Shown here: piece after piece, positions 50,301 to 57,628 of the stretch
How positions within the stretch are numbered: the stretch's first letter is position 1
Layout of the letters: every line of letters begins with the position of its first letter
NCBI RefSeq assembly: GCF_040183065.1
Contig: NC_091130.1
Span: 25,453,859 to 25,517,858, forward strand
Length of the DNA stretch: 64,000 bases
From: Periplaneta americana
Lineage: Eukaryota; Arthropoda; Insecta; Blattodea; Blattidae
Direction of reading: 5' to 3'
Notes under the pieces: generated by a model
Databases searched by the model: none
What the model saw: only the letters and a program-made list of their open reading frames with translations
What the model was told of the DNA's origin: nothing
Program-made: the position numbers and the translations under genes

Positions 50301-53300
50301 TGATGCCCTTTCCTTTTAAAACTTTAAGCACTAGGGTAAACAGTCCTATAATTGTGTAAGACTCATTTTGCATTCCTAATAATTTACATTTCTCATTTAT
50401 TTTGACATGTAAAAGGTCTTATGTTTAATAGTCCCTTCTACTCAGTTTGGCTTCTGATCTTAAAAGGGCTTAAGTGTGGCTATTTTTGGAAATAATCAAG
50501 AAAATTGTTAAATGAGCAACATTATCTATTTTAGAAGAAATATAAACAAATAATATCCAGGAAAAACTTAATTAAAAAAACTCTATAATTGACACCAATT
50601 TCAATCTTTCTACTGCTTTCCTGAAAAGTATAAAATTTTTACTTAAGACCTTTTTCCTCCCGGCCACAGAAATAATTCAAACAGATACTGGTAATTAATC
50701 TGTTATATTTAGCAATATGCCACTTCATAAATATTAGCATTATTTATGCTTTAAACAGGTGTTAATACAAAATGTTATGATAAAGACAGATAGAAAGAAA
50801 AGGAGAAAACAACGATGAACTGGTATTCTCTCTCTTTCCATCAAACCTGTTTTCAAGTCCCCCACTCTTTTTGTGTGCCCATGCCTGATGTAACCTATTT
50901 AAAAATTCATATTCTATTTAATATACTGAATGTAAACATAAATACATATGTCTGAGACCCATGATTAATTAACTAAAATTAAATTTTAACAAAAATATCT
51001 GCATTCACCTTGACAAGCGCTCAGAAAGTAGTTGCCATCTTTTGAATACTGTCCACAGAAAGCTTTACTGTGATATGTAGCTACAGTCTTCATCTTGTTT
51101 GGGATGTAATGGTTGGTGATTTTACAGCGATCTCCACGGGTGAAGGAACTTCGGCCAAACATCCCTCTCTAAAATATGAAACATATGCCTTTCTCTGAAG
51201 TCCCCCCACACTTTGTACACACTTCCTATAGTATATAAGTTTTGACTCGATTAAAAGAACCTCCAAGTAACAGAAAAAACATTTTTTTCATAAATTATTC
51301 AGAAATGAAGCCCAATAAAATGCCAAGATAATAATTTACAATGTTCTCAGTTTTGTAACTAATAAATTGTAAATGCTTGAAACATGAAGGACCTTCCAAA
51401 ATAAATAAACACGCCTTAAAAAAAAACAACTTTTTTTGTCATGTAAAGATATAATTAAAAAACCGTTAGTAGACTTAAAAAACAAACTAATACGTTTACA
51501 TGAGTCACAAGCTACAAAAATGAGTATATTTGTAGAAACTTTAGGGAGAAAAAATCCTGCAAAAAAGTTAATACAATGTAGATAAGGTAAAAGAATTCTT
51601 GTTACTGCAAATCATCTTTATTTTCTGTGAAATGAAAGCTTTTTATCCCTTTTATAAATCTGTAATTCAGGAATTCACTATTAAAAATAATAAGGGATAA
51701 TTTTCTTAAAAAACATACTCGATTGCAACTTTTTACGAGACAACCATCATTAATAGCCTGGGACAAAGAATAAACATAAAATAATGTTGGAAATTATTTT
51801 TATGTATGAATTATTTCCTTCATTTAGCCTCTAAAACAGAGCAATGAAAATTATTTACGTATATTTTACAAATACTAATATAATGTTGCATTCGTTATGG
51901 TTCCAACGACAAAAAGCAAAAGACAATTGTACAGAAAATATTTTTCTCTATTTTATTTAACACAGTCACTGTTTTCTTTATAAAGCTTCAAAAGCAAAAT
52001 TAATATATGAATGCCAGTGTTGGGGGGGGGGGGGGGTAAAGAATTTTATAAACATTACGTATTTTTTTTTATGCTCGACCATGCCGAAATGTAGTAATTA
52101 TACACCTGGTAGCAGTCCTTTAATGCATGTCATTAAAGTACACCTACTCATTAAAGTACAGGTGTGTTCAGCCAATGAAAAGTCAGCTTTGTACCGTTAT
52201 AAAACCTCTGCCAATGACAAGTCAGCTTTGTATCGTTATAAAACCACAAGTATCGATTATTCTCGGATATGCAATCGAAAGAGAATTAGCGAAAAGTCAC
52301 AGAGGCTGGAAATCCAATACTGTCGCAGAAGGTTATGTTCTGTTACTATAATAATTAGCGTTAATTGTAAATAATATTCAAATAAATTCAATTTGTCATC
52401 TCGTTTTTCAATGTCTAATTTAATTTCAATGTTATATCAATGTTAATATTTAGTTTACTCTGTAGGTTCTTATAGGCTATCAAGGTCAATGTGGACATCT
52501 GTTCCTCGGAAAAAATCAATACTTTCGCATCTGCGCACATCTCACAATTTACGAGGTAATGCTCAAGGTCAGTTAGATACAAATAAAATGAATAATTTCA
52601 AGTTAGAAATATGGTCGAGCATAAAAATTCGTATGAAACTCGCCTATAATGGTAATTAAGAAGCTCGTATGAAAATTATGTTTATGAAACGAGCGCAAGC
52701 GAGTTTCATAAACATCCTTACTCGCTTCTTAATTACTATCATTATAGGCTCGTTGCATAATGTACTATTATAAAAGGGCAAAAAAATTAAATAACAGAAC
52801 TGAAATCCTTCTACATTATTATGAATTTTATCTCCATAAAATTAATAAAAACAAATAATACACAAACAGCATTAAAATAAATTGTATGTATTTTATGAAC
52901 ATTATTAATGTTTTACTCATAAAACTTCTAAAAATAGAAATATACAGTCACAATAGTGTTAAAATTTATTATACTCTGTATAAACATTATGCATGTTTCT
53001 GAACTTGCTATACAATTTTGTTTTACGGTAAAGAATAAATGGTGTTGAACATTTTTCATAAATGCTTTATAAACATGAAAACTTCAAGAAAAGAAAAATA
53101 CAATTTTTTAAACATATTCTGTAGCAACAATTTTTTTATCTACAGTCTCTCAGAATATCTCATCGAGGTTCAAATCGCAACTGCGTTATATTAAATTTAT
53201 GCTAAATCATTTAATAAACAACGCTGTGAAGTTATTCAAGGAAGTCATCCTCAAGCAATTTAGACACTTAACTTTGATCTCTCTTTAACCTTGATATGTA

Positions 53301-54133
53301 TCAGTGAATATGGCAGGCCACATCTGGCCTGAATAAGCACCATCCCTGACTTCTTATGCAATATCTGCATTATATTCGTGCTTAGTCATACCTCTCTAGC
53401 AGTAATCATTGCTGCGATGGAGTTTGGACGTTGATGGCCAGTGGAATGTAGGAGACCACATGCTTGCTGAGTGACCAAGCTAACCTCACTTTTCTGCAGA
53501 GAAAAAGAAACAGAGGCGATGGTCAACAAAAACACACTCAAAGCAAGTAAATATAAACAAACAAACTACACACGATTATGACATTACAAGTACTGTTGCA
53601 ATTTCTTACTTTTGTAATGTCCGATGATAAATGGATAAATGAAAAATCCAAAATAATTTAAGAAATTTCGTTTTAAAATGCTTAAGAATCAAAACTTAAA
53701 GACTGGTAAATCCACAGAGATTTGATGTAATACAACCACATAACACATAAAATATAATATAGTGATAGATTTATTGATATTAGTTCACAAAAGTACAAAA
53801 CTTAATAATTAAAAAAAAAAAAAAGATCTATATACAAAAGTAGTTATACATAATAAATATACAATTTCCTAAACTAATTAATTTATCGCAAATCTCAGTA
53901 ATTTATTGGTTCAAACTTGCACTTGTCTGGTTTTAGTGCATGTTTAAACCAATCGTAATAATCATTAATACTTTAAACCTTATTTATCTGCTCCTGTCCA
54001 CAATTTACTACCAAAAATATTTTTAAATCAATTATTCTTTTGTTTTTACTTTAAACATCTAAATTTATTCTATAACTTTCGTATTTAACATAAAATATAA
54101 TAAAAAATCCACAACAAAGTATACGAAATCATA

Positions 54134-54177
<44 letters not shown>

Positions 54178-54330
54178 CAAATTCATTAATTTGACATGTA
54201 TTAAGTCTTTACTGGCCTGCATTTCTCAAAATTATTTAAGATGTGCCTACTTTTCTTTCTTTCAATCGATAATCCAATATGCCTTAATTTTCTGGAAAAA
54301 TGGTACCAAAATTGGAAGCGCCTTGATTTT

Positions 54331-54374
<44 letters not shown>

Positions 54375-57300
54375 ATTAGAATTTTATTTAAATCGAACTA
54401 TGTTGAACATTGTCGACCACGTTTCAGACAATCACAGTTATGAACAGTCATAAATTTGTATATATGTGTGTGTATCTAATGCCTACCCACTTCACTTCCG
54501 TGATTCGGGTTCCGCATATTGCGGATAGATGGCAGGACTGTGACCCATTTTCAATTTGTACACACTTCGGCAAACCACACTATACATGATGTGTATCTGT
54601 GAAGAATTATATCGTGTACTAGGCTGCATGTATGTGCAAGTGTAGTGTATGGAATGGGTGAGGATGATGGTGAAGGTGAGGAAGGGAAATCCAGTGCCGA
54701 CACATAGCCTACTCCTTTCAAATAGCACCAAGGGGACTGCCAGGCTTAACGTCCCTGTCCGATGGACGAATCACTGTCAACAGCGACATAATTATGTCTT
54801 CTCTTCATATGCACTACGGAGAGATTTGGGGTTTAACCCAAGCATATTGGTGCACAATTTAGTGATTAGAAGTTGTGCACCGCCAGCTCTCCTAGTCCTG
54901 AGGCAGAAATTTTACATGAAAATTTCTGACCCTGCCGGGAATCGAACCTGGGCCGCCTAGTCTGGAGGCAGACGAGCTACCATAGAGCTATCTCGGCAGA
55001 CAAATTTGTATACTAGTACTTTACACTCAACATAGCTAATATCGACAATGACTCATTAGTGGCCAATATACATGATCATGAAATTATAAATAGTGACAAC
55101 TTAATATCCCATACTGTAGATAACGTAAGAGCAACACAAACTTTTCTGTTATGGGGATGAAATTATATAATAAGCTTCCGAGTCAATATTATAAGTTACT
55201 AAACAATAGCTTCATAGCTAGATTTTATAATTGGTTATTAAATAATGCTTTTTACTCTATTGGCGAGTTTTTTAAACCAAATTTGCATGAAACTGCTTTT
55301 TAATAAATATGTTTGATTACCTCTAGTTACAATACATTAAGGGTGAAGTGTTTTTTATTCATTTTTTATAGTTTCAAAATATTTCGTGTTTTCATTGTTT
55401 TAATTAAATTTTACTGTTTCCATTATATTTGTGTTTTTGAAATGTATTATATGTTTTTCAATGTATCTGTGATGAAGCCTATTACTGTATGTTTTTTTTT
55501 TAATTTTATTGGATTATTTTACGATGCTGTATCAAATCTAGGTTATTTAGCGTCTGAATGAGATGAAGGTGATAATGCCGGTGAAATGAGTCCGGGGTCC
55601 AGTACCGAAAGTTACCCAGCATTTGCTCGTATTGAGTTGAGGGAAAACCCCGGAAAAAACCTCAACCAGGTAACTTACCCCAACCGGGATTCGAACTCGG
55701 GCCACCTGGTTTCACGGCCACACACGCTGACTGTTACTTCACAGGTGTGGACTGTATGTCTAATGGACTAATAAATAGAATTGAATATTGCTGTTTTAAT
55801 CTACATAGTGTTCTGAAATAATTACCGTACCCTGATTTCAGACTTATTGCTTTCCACTGATGTCCTTGATTTGTGATTCTCCTTTGTAAGCGAGACGGTG
55901 CACTCTTAAGGTTTTGGTGGCTATGTGCTTCAGTTCCTAATCCCACCAGTAGGAGCGCTGTAGCTATAGAATATGTGAAATGGCTTTGCTACAGGAAAAG
56001 GTACAGTGTACACTGTAAAAATTTCACGAGAGGATCCTTGCGAGGGGAGTATGGTCCTTGCGGGGTAAGAGGAGATGGTAAGCTAGTAACTCAACACTTC
56101 GGAAGGAGCAGGTGGATGGGGATCTTGTTATTGGCTGACTGGGACAAACAAGGCTCAGTCATTAGTTGGCCAATCCTGTGTTGGGGGTTGGTTGTAATTA
56201 GTTGGCCAATCCTGTGTTGGGGGTTGGTTGTAATTAGTTGGCCAATCCTGTGTTGGGGGTTGGTTGTAAGAGTGGGGGGGGGAAAAAGTCGCATTCCTTA
56301 ATCGGATCTCCTCCTGAAATGCGAACAAAGGAAGTGAGTGGGCAGCACCACGCTAGACCTACAGTCCCATCGCTCCAATTTCTGGCAGCCAATCGCGTTG
56401 CAGGTCGGCTACATTTAAACGTGTGCGTCTTGTGATTTGCTGATGAAGACGTTATTCATTTCTTAAGGCTCGATAAATACTTAATATAATCGCCCGCCAT
56501 TTTGGCTCTTTCGTTGGGGTTCGCAGAAAGCACACGAAGACGTTATTTGCCGTTCAATTATTTGCTGAATTACAGTGCGTTTGATTTATTATCATAGGAA
56601 CTATGACATGATAATGTTTAACTGTGTGGCAAATAGATTCCTCGTATGGTAGCTCGGCAACGAAAGAACAAAAATGGCGAACAATACTACCTACCTAGAC
56701 TTTATAGAGCCTTCACTTCCTAAGATGTAAGCAAAGAAGAGGAGTCACGCCGGGTGAGTGGAACATGGAGAAAGAATGAGGGAAATGAATAAAGTGAAAG
56801 GAAAGAAAAGAGAAGAGCAACAAGAATGTGAAGAACGAAAAATGAAGAGAACGAGAGGAATAAAGGAAGAGAAGGAAAAATACGAAGAAGGGAAGAAGAG
56901 GATCACAGATTCATAGTAGGAGAAAGACGATTAAAAAGGAAGAATTAGGATTAAGGAAAAAAAAAAGGAGAAAGATGATGAGCAGTAAGAGAAAATAAAA
57001 GATAAATAGGGAGGGATCGAGAAGTTAAGAGCAAAAAATAAAGAAGGAAAATAACTGGAATAATAAAAAGTACAAGATAAAGACTAAGAAAGGAGAAATG
57101 TCACTCATGAAACATGAGAATGAAGAAAAAAAGAATGGGATCAGGCAATATGAAATGTTTATTTGTGAATTATTTCTATTATGCTGTATTAAATTCATTT
57201 GTTTCTTCAAAATCCCACTACTAGACAATGCAAGAAAACCAGACCATTTCTACCACAGACTGGATTCACTTCCCAACTGCCAAACTGTGCTAAATATCAT

Positions 57301-57470
57301 CCCGTGAGTAACATGACACAAATTGAGTTTGTCGGTTTGCAGTTAGCCAGATACTTACATCAAGCTCTTTAGTGTTGGGCTTCAAATCCATCATCTTGGG
57401 TGGAGTTGCAGCTGCCACAAATTCATCGTCACTTTCATCTCGGTCAGATGAAATTATATGCACCTGACCA
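31473..57470 (-). CDS. DCAF11: DDB1- and CUL4-associated factor 11 (WDR23) gene, 5' end not found
   Basis: Ten exons: 57470-57359, 53493-53392, 51168-51009, 48428-48282, 45044-44863, 41930-41838, 40101-39855, 39761-39606, 36988-36882, 31670-31473. All introns are GT-AG and phases agree; joined length is 1504 nt, about 500 codons, against 546 in human DCAF11. Family hallmarks in order: GQVHIISSD, KAFCGQYSKDGNYFLSACQD, ARDVGWSVLDTAFSPDG, REILGGANDG, GHDDDVNTVAFAD, VWDRRT, NCKDQSIKLWDVR, QTWDYRWQKVPKK, MTYRGHSVLQTLVRC and ACVRDVSWHP. The seven-blade WD40 propeller carries WDxR (DWD) motifs that bind DDB1. Known role of the family: substrate receptor of CRL4 ubiquitin ligase; the worm ortholog WDR-23 restrains SKN-1/Nrf. 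The starting exon and acidic N-terminus are missing, and transcripts could use a second terminal exon (31793-31674). Confidence 0.95.
31674..31793 (-). CDS. DCAF11: DCAF11 alternative terminal exon (duplicate)
   Basis: Acceptor TTTGTTCTAACAG precedes TGG GAT GGA, in the same phase 0. It encodes WDGKLGKWCYTDNSEDIGSE then LHFPYEDKITHNSPASPLF and TGA: 39 residues. Its stop is followed at once by CAG, the acceptor of the other terminal exon, and its last codons (TCCCCCCTTTTTTGA) are that acceptor's polypyrimidine tract. Using it would yield a protein with a short acidic tail lacking the basic C-terminus. The open frame and intact acceptor argue for function, but a recent dead duplicate is possible. 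Confidence 0.65.
   Translation of the reverse strand, partial: WDGKLGKWCYTDNSEDIGSELHFPYEDKITHNSPASPLF
32277..33081 (+). pseudogene. LINE reverse transcriptase 3' half, family ending in (GTAA)n
   Basis: Begins at HADDVNMLGENPQTI (YADD active-site box with Y changed to H) and runs EASKEIGLEINPEKTKYMI, FKYLEAAVTN and VRIYKTVLLLVVLYGCKTW. Two single-base losses between 32680 and 32715 then shift the frame to HRLRVFENKVLRKIFGAKRD, RRLRWVGHVARMGESRNAYR, GRPERKRPLGRLRCRWEDNI and a stop. AAAAGCCAGTAAGTAAGTAA follows. It is 5' truncated. Further fragments lie at 39.0 and 58.2 kb. Confidence 0.9.
33340..33710 (+). mobile_element. tRNA-derived SINE (another family)
   Basis: A-box-like TGGCTAAAGTGCTAGAG and B-box-like GGCTCGATCCC, with a body including TTTTTCTCGGGGTATTCCCA and TCCACCTCATTTCATCC. 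The head is degenerate; boundaries are approximate. Confidence 0.65.
34005..35035 (-). pseudogene. jockey-clade LINE, 5'-truncated
   Basis: Minus strand: LADDTSIVITANNSNTFQSS (RT active site, YADD changed), then NKLVLNCNKTNIIQFKS, FLGLKIDNVLNWKNHI (35035-34760), and a 195-codon frame with FAYFHSVMSFGIIFWGNS, LQKRVIRIIVGA and YMAVKIFNSLPIDIKN down to 34191. The 3' end is an (ATACA)n-type tail near 34005. The same family gives the fragments at 43.2 and 54.2-55.3 kb. Confidence 0.9.
35573..36377. mobile_element. pogo/Tigger-type MITE in DCAF11 intron
   Basis: CAGTGAAACCTCTCATTTAC at the left, complement of GAGAGGTTTCACTG at the right, TA on both sides (35571-35572, 36378-36379). Internal GTCCGTATCTTGG and GTCCGCATCTGGG are subterminal repeats. 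No transposase found. Confidence 0.85.
36882..36988 (-). CDS. DCAF11: DCAF11 exon
   Basis: Acceptor TTTGTTTCCAG, donor GTAAGTTTTG, phase 1 to 0. Reads YDVLTGRVHSALSGHRACVR then DVSWHPHRPEIVSTS. The next residues must be WDG, completing the last blade. Confidence 0.97.
37130..37461 (-). pseudogene. DUF4817-type transposase C-terminus
   Basis: The minus-strand frame reads MPDMLQRVWDEFNYRVVIVW then VSRDGHIEYL and a stop. This is the closing motif of the family (compare the 15.4 kb copy). The catalytic part is missing, and the region abuts the mariner remnant beginning near 37460 on the other strand. Confidence 0.7.
37460..38330 (+). pseudogene. mariner transposase remnant, split by hammerhead-bearing insertion
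   Basis: Readable pieces in order: FLSKIITGDETWLHYFYH (first catalytic Asp in GDETW), KVVTFAGKIKAIQIFYIQG, then after the 202-bp insertion MQDEWMLHQDKAWSH (HQDxA motif), FFLFSKFKKHLRGMHFQNSE and ILKDISKKGFWHIFEDWYKL. Several frame changes and stops. The order is that of irritans/Mos-type mariner transposases. Confidence 0.85.
37742..37943 (+). mobile_element. Palindromic hammerhead-bearing element, copy 1
   Basis: Flanked by CTGAAGATTTTG at 37730-37741 and 37944-37955, a perfect 12-bp target duplication in the mariner gene. Arms TGTGTCTTTCACGTGTTAAA and the complement flank a centre with a decayed hammerhead core (CTGAAGA...GCAGGCCGAAACATGTTAAC). Closely related to the copy at 57520-57716. 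I infer Penelope-like origin from the ribozyme and the head-to-head arms. Confidence 0.75.
38520..38991 (-). mobile_element. Tigger transposon fragment
   Basis: Minus strand: CPAHPQTLNLRNIQLEFLPA then NCTSKLQPLDLGIIHAFKTN and YRNSL, the DDE domain of Tigger/pogo transposases (the normal LPPNTTSxxQPLDxGII). Its terminal repeat CAGTAGAATCCCACTTTTAC ends the element at 38991, next to TA. The left half of the element is not present. Confidence 0.85.
39015..39494 (+). pseudogene. LINE 3' coding end, (GTAA)n-tailed family, copy 2
   Basis: An open frame reads NLKVRIYKTVILPVVLYGCE, TWTLTLREKHRLRVFENKVL, RRE-type tail WINLAQDRDKWRAYVRTAMS and a stop, followed by AAAAGGCAGTAAGTAGTAAG. It aligns with 32590-33081 and is less damaged. 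5' truncated. Confidence 0.9.
39606..39761 (-). CDS. DCAF11: DCAF11 exon
   Basis: Acceptor TGGTTCCTACAG, donor GTAAGTAT, phase 1 to 1. Reads CNPKKNLEGDTSVMTYRGHS, VLQTLVRCHFSPEFTTGQRY and IYTGCAAGRIV. Confidence 0.97.
39855..40101 (-). CDS. DCAF11: DCAF11 exon
   Basis: Acceptor ATGGTTTCAG, donor GTGAGTTGG, phase 0 to 1. Reads VWDRRTLSESHPKPVGILAG, HMDGITYIDPRGDGRHLISN, CKDQSIKLWDVR and QTWDYRWQKVPKK. It holds two WDxR boxes (VWDRR, LWDVR), the residues that dock WD40 receptors on DDB1. Confidence 0.98.
40299..41630 (-). pseudogene. LINE ORF2 C-terminus (RNase H end and Cys/His knuckle), interrupted
   Basis: 187-codon frame: CGIPGNEKVDNIAKQAT (end of an RNase H domain), FLTRARTGHIVTQLYLHRF, CLWCNNHDEDLEHILLYC (Cys/His knuckle C-x2-C-x4-H-x4/5-H-x4-C), LWLLATVIYN. 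A 680-bp DNA element then interrupts; the 3' end resumes at 40426 with NEHRSKYPPFLVKNN-like codons and finishes GGATACATTAAGAAGATTG. Same family as the 7.6-8.5 kb LINE. Confidence 0.85.
40427..41106. mobile_element. DNA transposon nested in LINE
   Basis: Ends TTTTCGCTGTAAGAAAAAT at both sides in inverted orientation. The LINE is interrupted at the ATTATA site, with ATTATATA (40415-40422) and ATTATAGA (41108-41115) as a probable 8-bp duplication. No transposase recognised; hAT is a guess from the duplication length. Confidence 0.75.
41838..41930 (-). CDS. DCAF11: DCAF11 exon
   Basis: 31 codons in phase 0. Acceptor CTTTCTCAG, donor GTATGTATG. Reads IEGHDDDVNTVAFADSTSQI, then LYSGGDDGLCK. Confidence 0.97.
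42430..42815. repeat. Degenerate minisatellite (ACTCACTC / AATTGTACA motifs)
   Basis: Irregular alternation of ACTCACTCA blocks with TCAATTGTACA blocks gives long open frames full of SLTH/VHSL. It is a simple repeat in a DCAF11 intron and not a gene. Confidence 0.8.
43196..43640 (+). pseudogene. jockey-clade LINE 3' end
   Basis: Reads IYKHTLLTYFHKNRMNFITE, HIHNTRRNVPTLLAEPK, GLRHSRNYGPRLYNSVLKNN and KFKNKVKMFV with a stop, then a UTR to about 43640. Only the C-terminal 100 codons remain. Confidence 0.8.
44179..44330. repeat. Two (ATT)n tracts
   Basis: About 44179-44234 and 44286-44330. Confidence 0.9.
44863..45044 (-). CDS. DCAF11: DCAF11 exon
   Basis: Acceptor GGTTCTTTCTAG, donor GTAGGTAAC, phase 1 to phase 0. 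Reads LVRLYGDSENQDALPLCPEE, then RRFCIFSLVFSSDGREILGG and ANDGFLYVYDRECNQRALR. Corresponds to a WD blade with the ILGGANDGxLYVxDRE block. Confidence 0.97.
45045..46643. other. DCAF11 intron, unassigned part
   Basis: Between 45225 and 45375 is a more GC-rich patch starting CAGGCATGTCAATTGATGCC and ending GGATGGCCAGCACTG that looks like a hAT-type MITE without clear duplication. A purine-rich strand begins at 46440 with a run of 14 G at about 46471. Confidence 0.4.
46644..46896. mobile_element. Fold-back MITE, about 253 bp
   Basis: TTCCACAATGCCTGACAGGC at the left is mirrored by GCCTGTCAGGCATTGTGGAA at the right, and the arms match almost to the centre (AAGTTGGGTGG). Situated in a DCAF11 intron beside a Tigger element. 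Confidence 0.85.
46904..48154 (+). mobile_element. Tigger/pogo element with SINE insertion
   Basis: CAGTAAAACCTCGATAAAAC at the left and complement of TTATCGGGGTTTCACTG at the right, TA flanks (46902-46903, 48155-48156). Inside, an ATG at 47665 opens MSVKRKVLSVSKN; after a one-base shift it reads YDENSTLTQKQLSDALGIPS and TLRTIIKNRD, the psq/CENP-B-type N-terminal HTH of Tigger transposases. The DDE part is deleted. The element contains a SINE at 47003-47256. Confidence 0.85.
47003..47256 (-). mobile_element. tRNA-derived SINE (family 2) with 11-bp target duplication
   Basis: ACGCCTTTATA at 46992-47002 and 47257-47267 flanks it exactly. On the minus strand: head TCCACACCTGTGGAGTAACG, B box GGTTCGATTCC, body TTACCTGGTTGAGTTTTTTC and CATTATCACCTTCATCTCAT, end ACGATGCTTTATCAAC reversed. 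Other copies are at 55493-55751 and 62691-62948. Confidence 0.92.
48157..48281. other. Purine-rich intronic tract
   Basis: GAAAGAAACGAAAGGGAGGA-type sequence on the plus strand right downstream of the exon at 48282. In the transcript it is a pyrimidine tract next to the 5' splice site. It resembles tracts at 46440-46640 and 56750-57145. Confidence 0.6.
48282..48428 (-). CDS. DCAF11: DCAF11 exon
   Basis: Acceptor TTTTCCTTCAG, donor GTGAGTAT, phase 1 to phase 1. Reads DRNLRLYMTAEDKFVLL, then IQARDVGWSVLDTAFSPDGS and YIVYSSWSEC. The ARDVGWSVLD motif is diagnostic for the family. Confidence 0.97.
49024..49884 (+). mobile_element. mariner element, internally deleted
   Basis: TIRs GAGGGTCGTACTGAAAGTCA and the complement of TGACTTTTAGTATGACCCTC-like right end (about 33 bp), with TA-rich flanks. 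In DCAF11 intron between the exons at 48.4 and 51.0 kb. Confidence 0.9.
49181..49784 (+). pseudogene. mariner (Mos/irritans type) transposase remnant
   Basis: ATG at 49181 (MVDNDC), then, after a shift, IEFLIKEKKSSAEIHLRLQH and AYRDVCMGVSSVR (HTH). A deletion removes the first catalytic Asp region. The second part reads ILLQHDNAQHHIAPVTMEKI and PHPPYSPDLAPSDYHIF (catalytic HDNA and SPDLAPSDYH motifs) and ends in YVEK. Multiple shifts and stops. Confidence 0.85.
49885..51008. other. DCAF11 intron, unassigned part
   Basis: No repeat or gene recognised. A short motif GACCAGGAGGAAAAAGGTCT near 50010 is echoed in reverse at 50650 (AGACCTTTTTCCTCCCGGCC), so 50005-50670 may be a decayed inverted-repeat element; GTCTTAAGTCAG and CTTAAGACC accompany it. 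Confidence 0.45.
51009..51168 (-). CDS. DCAF11: DCAF11 exon
   Basis: Acceptor ATATTTTAG, donor GTGAATGC; ends in phase 1. Reads RGMFGRSSFTRGDRCKI..., then YHSKAFCGQYSKDGNYFLSA and CQ. This is the entry to WD blade 1, with the CGxYSKDG signature highly conserved in DCAF11. Confidence 0.95.
51169..52065. other. DCAF11 intron, unassigned part
   Basis: AT-rich, ending in a G-run at about 52022-52036. Nothing recognised. Confidence 0.4.
52066..52769. mobile_element. Repeat with TATGCTCGACCAT inverted ends, copy 2
   Basis: Second copy of the 6.45 kb repeat in a DCAF11 intron. It keeps the inverted ends (52066 and 52627) and the palindromic appendix (GAAACTCGCCTATAATGG to 52769). It differs by an internal tandem duplication of about 37 bp (AAGTCAGCTTTGTAYCG twice). 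Confidence 0.75.
53392..53493 (-). CDS. DCAF11: DCAF11 exon
   Basis: Phase 0 on both sides, 34 codons, acceptor TTTCTCTGCAG, donor GTATGACT. Reads KSEVSLVTQQACGLLHSTG then PNSIAAMITARE, matching the pre-propeller helix region (LATGQLG...MLHQRE in human). Confidence 0.9.
54333..54373. repeat. Poly(A) tract, 41 nt
   Basis: Uninterrupted A run inside LINE coding sequence. Confidence 0.95.
54463..55001 (-). mobile_element. SINE (family 3) with 11-bp target duplication
   Basis: AAATTTGTATA at 54452-54462 and 55002-55012 flanks it. Minus strand: GTCTGCCGAGATAGCTCTAT head, B box GGTTCGATTCC, and a long body of about 440 bp with CAGGGTCAGAAATTTTCATG. It lies inside the jockey LINE. Confidence 0.9.
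55493..55751 (-). mobile_element. tRNA-derived SINE (family 2)
   Basis: CTGTATGT duplicated at 55485-55492 and 55752-55759. B box on the minus strand is GTTCGAATCCC; body as in the 47 kb copy. Confidence 0.88.
56161..56268. repeat. 36-bp tandem repeat, three units
   Basis: ATTAGTTGGCCAATCCTGTG followed by TTGGGGGTTGGTTGTA, three identical units. Contained CCAAT (as CCAATCC) motifs are probably incidental. Confidence 0.95.
56750..57145. repeat. Long purine-rich tract in intron
   Basis: Almost 400 bp of A and G on the plus strand (GAAAGGAAAGAAAAGAGAAG and similar), pyrimidines in the DCAF11 transcript. Confidence 0.8.
57359..57470 (-). CDS. DCAF11: DCAF11 exon (first one found)
   Basis: Acceptor CTTTTCAG before 57470, donor GTAAGTATC after 57359. 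Begins with one base of a split codon, then GQVHIISSDRDESDDEFVAA and PPKMMDLKPNTKELD. GQVxII matches the RRGQVRL segment of human DCAF11 (around residue 50), so at least one 5' exon, with the start codon, is missing. Confidence 0.9.
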
Positions 57471-57549
57471 CTGAAAAGAGAGCAAAATGCACATAGTCAA
57501 CATTGAAACAAAACAAAAATGTATTACGTATTAAATTTTATGTTACCTT

Positions 57550-57588
57550 GTTTACATGTTTCGGCCTGCTATTCGCCATCATCAGAAC
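57550..57588 (-). ncRNA. Hammerhead ribozyme motif (second family)
   Basis: Minus strand: GTT, CTGATGA, stem II TGGCGAATAGCAGGCC (GGC/GCC), GAAA, self-complementary stem III CATG, TA, AAC. Stem I is only 3 bp (GTT/AAC), so activity alone is doubtful; dimerisation through CATG is conceivable. All core bases are intact. Confidence 0.6.
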
Positions 57589-57589
57589 T

Positions 57590-57628
57590 GTTCTGATCAT
57601 GGCCAATAACAGGCCGAAACATGTTAAC
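57590..57628 (+). ncRNA. Decayed hammerhead motif, opposite arm
   Basis: GTT, CTGATCA (core G changed to C), TGGCCAATAACAGGCC, GAAA, CATG, TT, AAC. The core mutation should inactivate it. Confidence 0.55.

Larger units (their letters stand above)
54190..55300 (+). pseudogene. jockey-clade LINE fragment with SINE and poly(A) insertions
   Basis: Reads YLRCAYFSFFQSIIQYALIF, WKNGTKIGSALILQK, then a 41-A tract at 54333-54373 where the family has a short KK, then LNRTMLNIVDHVSDNHS. A SINE interrupts, and at 55040-55300 it ends LYNKLPSQYYKLLNN, FYNWLLNNAFYSIGEFF and a stop. Same clade as the 34.2 kb LINE (AFYSVGEF ending). Confidence 0.85.

Noticed and set aside
55873-56301. 142-codon ORF with repeated SWPILCWGLVV
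   Set aside because: The repetition is the 36-bp tandem repeat and the rest has no homology I recognise.
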